A program made the translations under genes and the position numbers. Shown here piece by piece: positions 61,525 through 64,000 of a DNA stretch of 64,000 nucleotides. Each line of letters begins with the position of its first letter. Within the stretch, counting starts at the first letter, position 1. A model generated the notes under the pieces. The model did not search any database. It had not been told where the DNA came from and worked only from the letters and a program-made list of their open reading frames with translations. Origin of the DNA: PFJX01 sp964542455 (GTDB taxonomy: Bacteria; Pseudomonadota; Gammaproteobacteria; Burkholderiales; Thiobacillaceae); NCBI GenBank assembly GCA_964542455.1, contig CAZIUC010000004.1, positions 62,001 through 126,000 on the forward strand, given 5' to 3'.

Positions 61525-63309
61525 ATGCCCGCTGTCGCCGCACACGCCGAGCGCCTGAAGGCGCTCTGGCAACTGGCAACTCGGCGCGACCTCGATGAGG
61601 GGGCGCGTTTTCACGCCATGCTGCGTCTGGCTTGCGAGTCACTGGGCATGGAATTGGCGGTGCTGGGGGCGATCAACGGTGAATACACCGCGCGTTATGC
61701 CCACGACACCCTGGGCGTACTGCCTGAAGGCTCGGTGATTCCCAGGGGGGACGCGATCTGTCGACAGGTTTTGCTCGCGCGCGAACCCGTTTTCATCGCC
61801 GATCTCGCCGAGCACACGCAGTTTCGCGGACATCGTCTGGTGGTTGAGGCGGGCTTGCGCGTTTACGCCGGCGTTCCCGTCTGGGCGGGCGAAGCGGTCG
61901 AAGGGGTGCTGTCCTTCCTTTGCCGCCAGCCCAAGGAGGCGCCCTGGGACGAGTCGGATATCGCCTATATGGAGCTGGTGTCGGGCTGGCTGGGATACCA
62001 CCTGGCGCAGGTGAGGCAGCAGGAGGAACTGGAACACCATGCGCTCAGCGATGGTTTGACCGGTCTGCTCAACCGGCGTGCCGCCGAACTCCGCCTGGAC
62101 GAGGAATTGGCGCGCGCGCGCCGCCACAACGAAGGCTATGCCCTGGCGTTGCTCGACCTGGACCACTTCAAGGCGGTGAACGATCGCTATGGCCATGCTG
62201 TCGGCGACGAGGTGCTCAAGACCGTGGCGCGCCGCATCGAAGCCAGCCTGCGCGAGGATGATTGGGTGGCGCGCTGGGGCGGCGAGGAATTTCTGGTGTT
62301 TCTGCGCAACGCTGATGTGCGCGAGTCGGTGTTCGTGCTGGAGCGTCTGGTCGCCCAGGTGAAGGCCTCACCCATCGCCTCCAGCGCCGGAGCGATCCGG
62401 CTCACCCTGTCGGCCGGCATCGGCCTGCCCTCGAGCGATGATCGGACTTATCACCATGCCGTTGAAATGGCCGACACCTGTCTCTATCGGGCCAAGGCGA
62501 ATGGCCGTGATCGTGTCGAAGTCCAGGACGGAAGCGGTGTGCTGTGGCCCGCACAAATCATCAAACGGGCGCTACGCGATGAGCGGGTGGTGATGGCGAA
62601 TCAGGTCATCGTCGATCTCGCCAGTGGCAACGTCGTCGCCGATGAGGCGCTAGCCCGGGTCCGCTTGCCCGATGGTCGCCTGCTTCCGGCCGGTGATTTC
62701 ATCGAAGCGGCGGAGGGGCTGGGGCTGATGGCGGAAATTGACCGTATCATCTGCGCTCAGGCTATGTCGCGCTGCGCCAGCAATGTGGGTGGGGGCATCA
62801 TGGGCGCGGATTTTGCCCATTTCGTGAATCTCTCGCCGCAGTTCCTGGCACGTCGCGATCTGGTCGAGGAACTGCTCGCCAATGCCATAAGCTACTGCCA
62901 GAACTGTGATGTCGAATTCGGTCCGATCAAGCCTATTGTGTTCGAGATCACCGAGCGCCAGTTCCTGCGCAACCTGGATACCCTGGAAGCCGACTTGAAG
63001 CCGCTGCTCGATTTCGGCTTTCGCCTGGCCCTGGACGATTTTGGTAGTGGCTATTCATCCTTCCTTTACCTGGCGCGTTTACCCATTTCCTTTCTCAAGA
63101 TCGAGGGCTGGTTGGTCGCCAATATGCACAAGGAACGGAAAATTCGCGCCATCGTCGAAAGCCTGGCGCGGTTTGCGCGCCAGGAAGGGATCATCACTGT
63201 GGCGGAGTGCATCGAAGACGCCGAAAGCGCGCGCATCCTGCGGGAAATGGGGGTGGATCTGGGGCAAGGTTGGCACTTCGGTCGGCCATTGGTCGAGGCA
63301 ATATCATGA
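61525..63309 (+). CDS. GAF-GGDEF-EAL bifunctional c-di-GMP signalling protein
   Basis: A 594-residue soluble protein. An N-terminal GAF sensor runs about 20-165. The diguanylate cyclase domain has an intact GGEEF at 252-256 and an RxxD inhibitory site at 243-246. The EAL domain has EAL at 374-376, a conserved NLSPQF asparagine, EITER and DDFGSGYSS. Both domains appear competent, so the protein may make or break c-di-GMP according to the GAF ligand. Its position just before hfq, at the end of the surface-protein insertion, suggests control of adhesion or biofilm genes. Confidence 0.92.
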   Translation: MPAVAAHAERLKALWQLATRRDLDEGARFHAMLRLACESLGMELAVLGAINGEYTARYAHDTLGVLPEGSVIPRGDAICRQVLLAREPVFIADLAEHTQFRGHRLVVEAGLRVYAGVPVWAGEAVEGVLSFLCRQPKEAPWDESDIAYMELVSGWLGYHLAQVRQQEELEHHALSDGLTGLLNRRAAELRLDEELARARRHNEGYALALLDLDHFKAVNDRYGHAVGDEVLKTVARRIEASLREDDWVARWGGEEFLVFLRNADVRESVFVLERLVAQVKASPIASSAGAIRLTLSAGIGLPSSDDRTYHHAVEMADTCLYRAKANGRDRVEVQDGSGVLWPAQIIKRALRDERVVMANQVIVDLASGNVVADEALARVRLPDGRLLPAGDFIEAAEGLGLMAEIDRIICAQAMSRCASNVGGGIMGADFAHFVNLSPQFLARRDLVEELLANAISYCQNCDVEFGPIKPIVFEITERQFLRNLDTLEADLKPLLDFGFRLALDDFGSGYSSFLYLARLPISFLKIEGWLVANMHKERKIRAIVESLARFARQEGIITVAECIEDAESARILREMGVDLGQGWHFGRPLVEAIS

Positions 63310-63451
63310 TTTGTCGGTTGCATGCGACGCGGTAACGTCCGCGCTTTTTCCGGCACGAAGAAAAGCAAGGACGCGGAAATAAAACCCGATAAAATTCACG
63401 CCCTCGATTCGCCTTACTTCGTAATACCCTCATTCATATAAAGGATTCGCC

Positions 63452-63694
63452 ATGAGTAAAGGGCAGCAGCTACAAGACCCGTTTCTCAACGCCTTGCGTC
63501 AGGAACAGGTTCAGGTCTCGGTTTACCTGGTCAACGGCATCAAGCTACAAGGCATCATCGAAAGTTTCGATCCCTATGTGGTGTTGCTGAAAAACGCCGT
63601 CACCCAGATGGTTTACAAGCACGCCATTTCCACTGTGGTACCCGCTCGCCCGATTTCAGTACAACGTGCTGGTCCCGCCAGCGAAGGCGACTGA
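63452..63694 (+). CDS. hfq: RNA chaperone Hfq
   Basis: 80 residues. The Sm1 segment GQQLQDPFLNALRQEQVQVSVYLVNGIKLQG and Sm2 YKHAISTVVP are intact, with the conserved Q at the proximal RNA face and the K-H of YKHA. It binds small RNAs and mRNA A-tracts as a hexamer. The preceding 140 bases should contain its promoter. hflX follows after a 230-base spacer. Confidence 0.97.
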   Translation: MSKGQQLQDPFLNALRQEQVQVSVYLVNGIKLQGIIESFDPYVVLLKNAVTQMVYKHAISTVVPARPISVQRAGPASEGD

Positions 63695-63925
63695 GAGTTC
63701 GTGGATAAATCTACCGCGCGTCCCGATGGCCGTGGGCGGTGCTCGCTCCTCGCCTCTCAAGTCGTTCGCCGGGTCGCCCCAAGAACGACTTGGCCCCCTC
63801 TGGGGGCGGATCGGTGGGGTTTGCCGAGCCGGGGGAACGGCTATCCCACTGATATGCCGCGTCGCCGCGCGCCGTCCGCCTTGCTCTCGGGCCGCTCGCT
63901 GCGCTGGCTTCACAAGCGCTGATAC
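63695..63925 (+). other. 231-base spacer between hfq and hflX with palindromic sequence
   Basis: No gene is evident. It contains a GC-rich palindrome (GCCCCC near 63793 with GGGGGC near 63802) inside a run reading GTCGCCCCAAGAACGACTTGGCCC. This looks like intergenic repeat families I recall from betaproteobacteria. The usual hfq-hflX distance is short, so this spacer may be an inserted repeat. Confidence 0.4.
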
Positions 63926-64000
63926 GTGTTTGAGCGTCCCGAGCATGGGCAGGCAGTCATCCTGGCCTCCCTGGATTTTGGCAAAGAGGATTACTCCGAA
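63926..64000 (+). CDS. hflX: ribosome-associated GTPase HflX, 5' end only
   Basis: The frame starts at GTG 63926, since a TGA precedes it in frame at 63920, and encodes FERPEHGQAVILASLDFGKED, which matches the beginning of HflX. Position directly after hfq supports it. Only 25 codons are inside the window. Confidence 0.8.
   Translation, partial: MFERPEHGQAVILASLDFGKEDYSE

Overview
The window reads as a chromosomal segment of a high-GC betaproteobacterium, probably of the Nitrosomonadales/Rhodocyclales type. The evidence is the housekeeping order ndk-rlmN-pilF/pilW-rodZ-ispG-hisS-yfgM-bamB-der ... hfq-hflX, the accA-tilS pair, type IV pilus and c-di-GMP genes, a PEP-CTERM protein and a cytochrome b561/dihaem cytochrome c pair. 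The taxon is an inference from gene order and protein style; no rRNA or tRNA gene is visible.

Region 1 (1-28539) is a surface-glycan biosynthesis locus built from five blocks. (a) A tightly overlapping plus-strand operon (1-5556) holds a class III aminotransferase, a VOC protein, two SAM methyltransferases, a TIM-barrel sugar isomerase and two SDRs; the last SDR resembles PtmA of legionaminic-acid loci. It is followed by a Wzy/ligase-like membrane protein, a glucose-1-phosphate cytidylyltransferase and an HlpA-like nucleotide-sugar protein. (b) A minus-strand operon (16764 to 8683) holds neuC, neuA and neuB homologues for a nonulosonic acid, an unexpected UDP-sulfoquinovose synthase homologue overlapping neuB, a methyltransferase and two large glycosyltransferase-like proteins. 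(c) A lone plus-strand zinc-finger methyltransferase lies at 16872-17687. (d) A second minus-strand operon (23899 to 17911) holds a GT4 glycosyltransferase, a radical SAM/SPASM protein, a PglK/MsbA-type ABC exporter and a B12-binding radical SAM protein. (e) A plus-strand set (24027-28539) holds a GT2 enzyme and a wbpV-wbpL-wbpM type trio that would begin a glycan on undecaprenyl phosphate with a QuiNAc/FucNAc-type sugar.

Region 2 (28691-38772) is mixed metabolism: a metallo-beta-lactamase-fold hydrolase, an OYE reductase, a thioredoxin-HEAT protein, the cytochrome pair, a PEP-CTERM protein, a low-complexity lipoprotein, a peroxiredoxin, a SlyD-like isomerase, accA, tilS and a SPOR protein. 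Region 3 (38919-49264) is the conserved cell-envelope and translation block, interrupted between bamB and der by a ParE-type toxin-antitoxin module and gene remnants.

Region 4 (49383-63309) is an insertion between der and hfq. It holds four exported proteins: an outer-membrane beta-barrel candidate, an Ig-like secreted protein, an 1856-residue PKD/IPT-like giant and a five-domain FN3 protein. An unrecognised 387-residue protein and a GAF-GGDEF-EAL c-di-GMP enzyme follow. I do not recognise the four-gene set as a known secretion or adhesion system, and it is the best candidate here for something undescribed. Copies of one palindromic repeat (about TGTAGCGCCGGC with its complement) lie at the edges of the inserted segments. 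The window ends with hfq and the first 75 bases of hflX.
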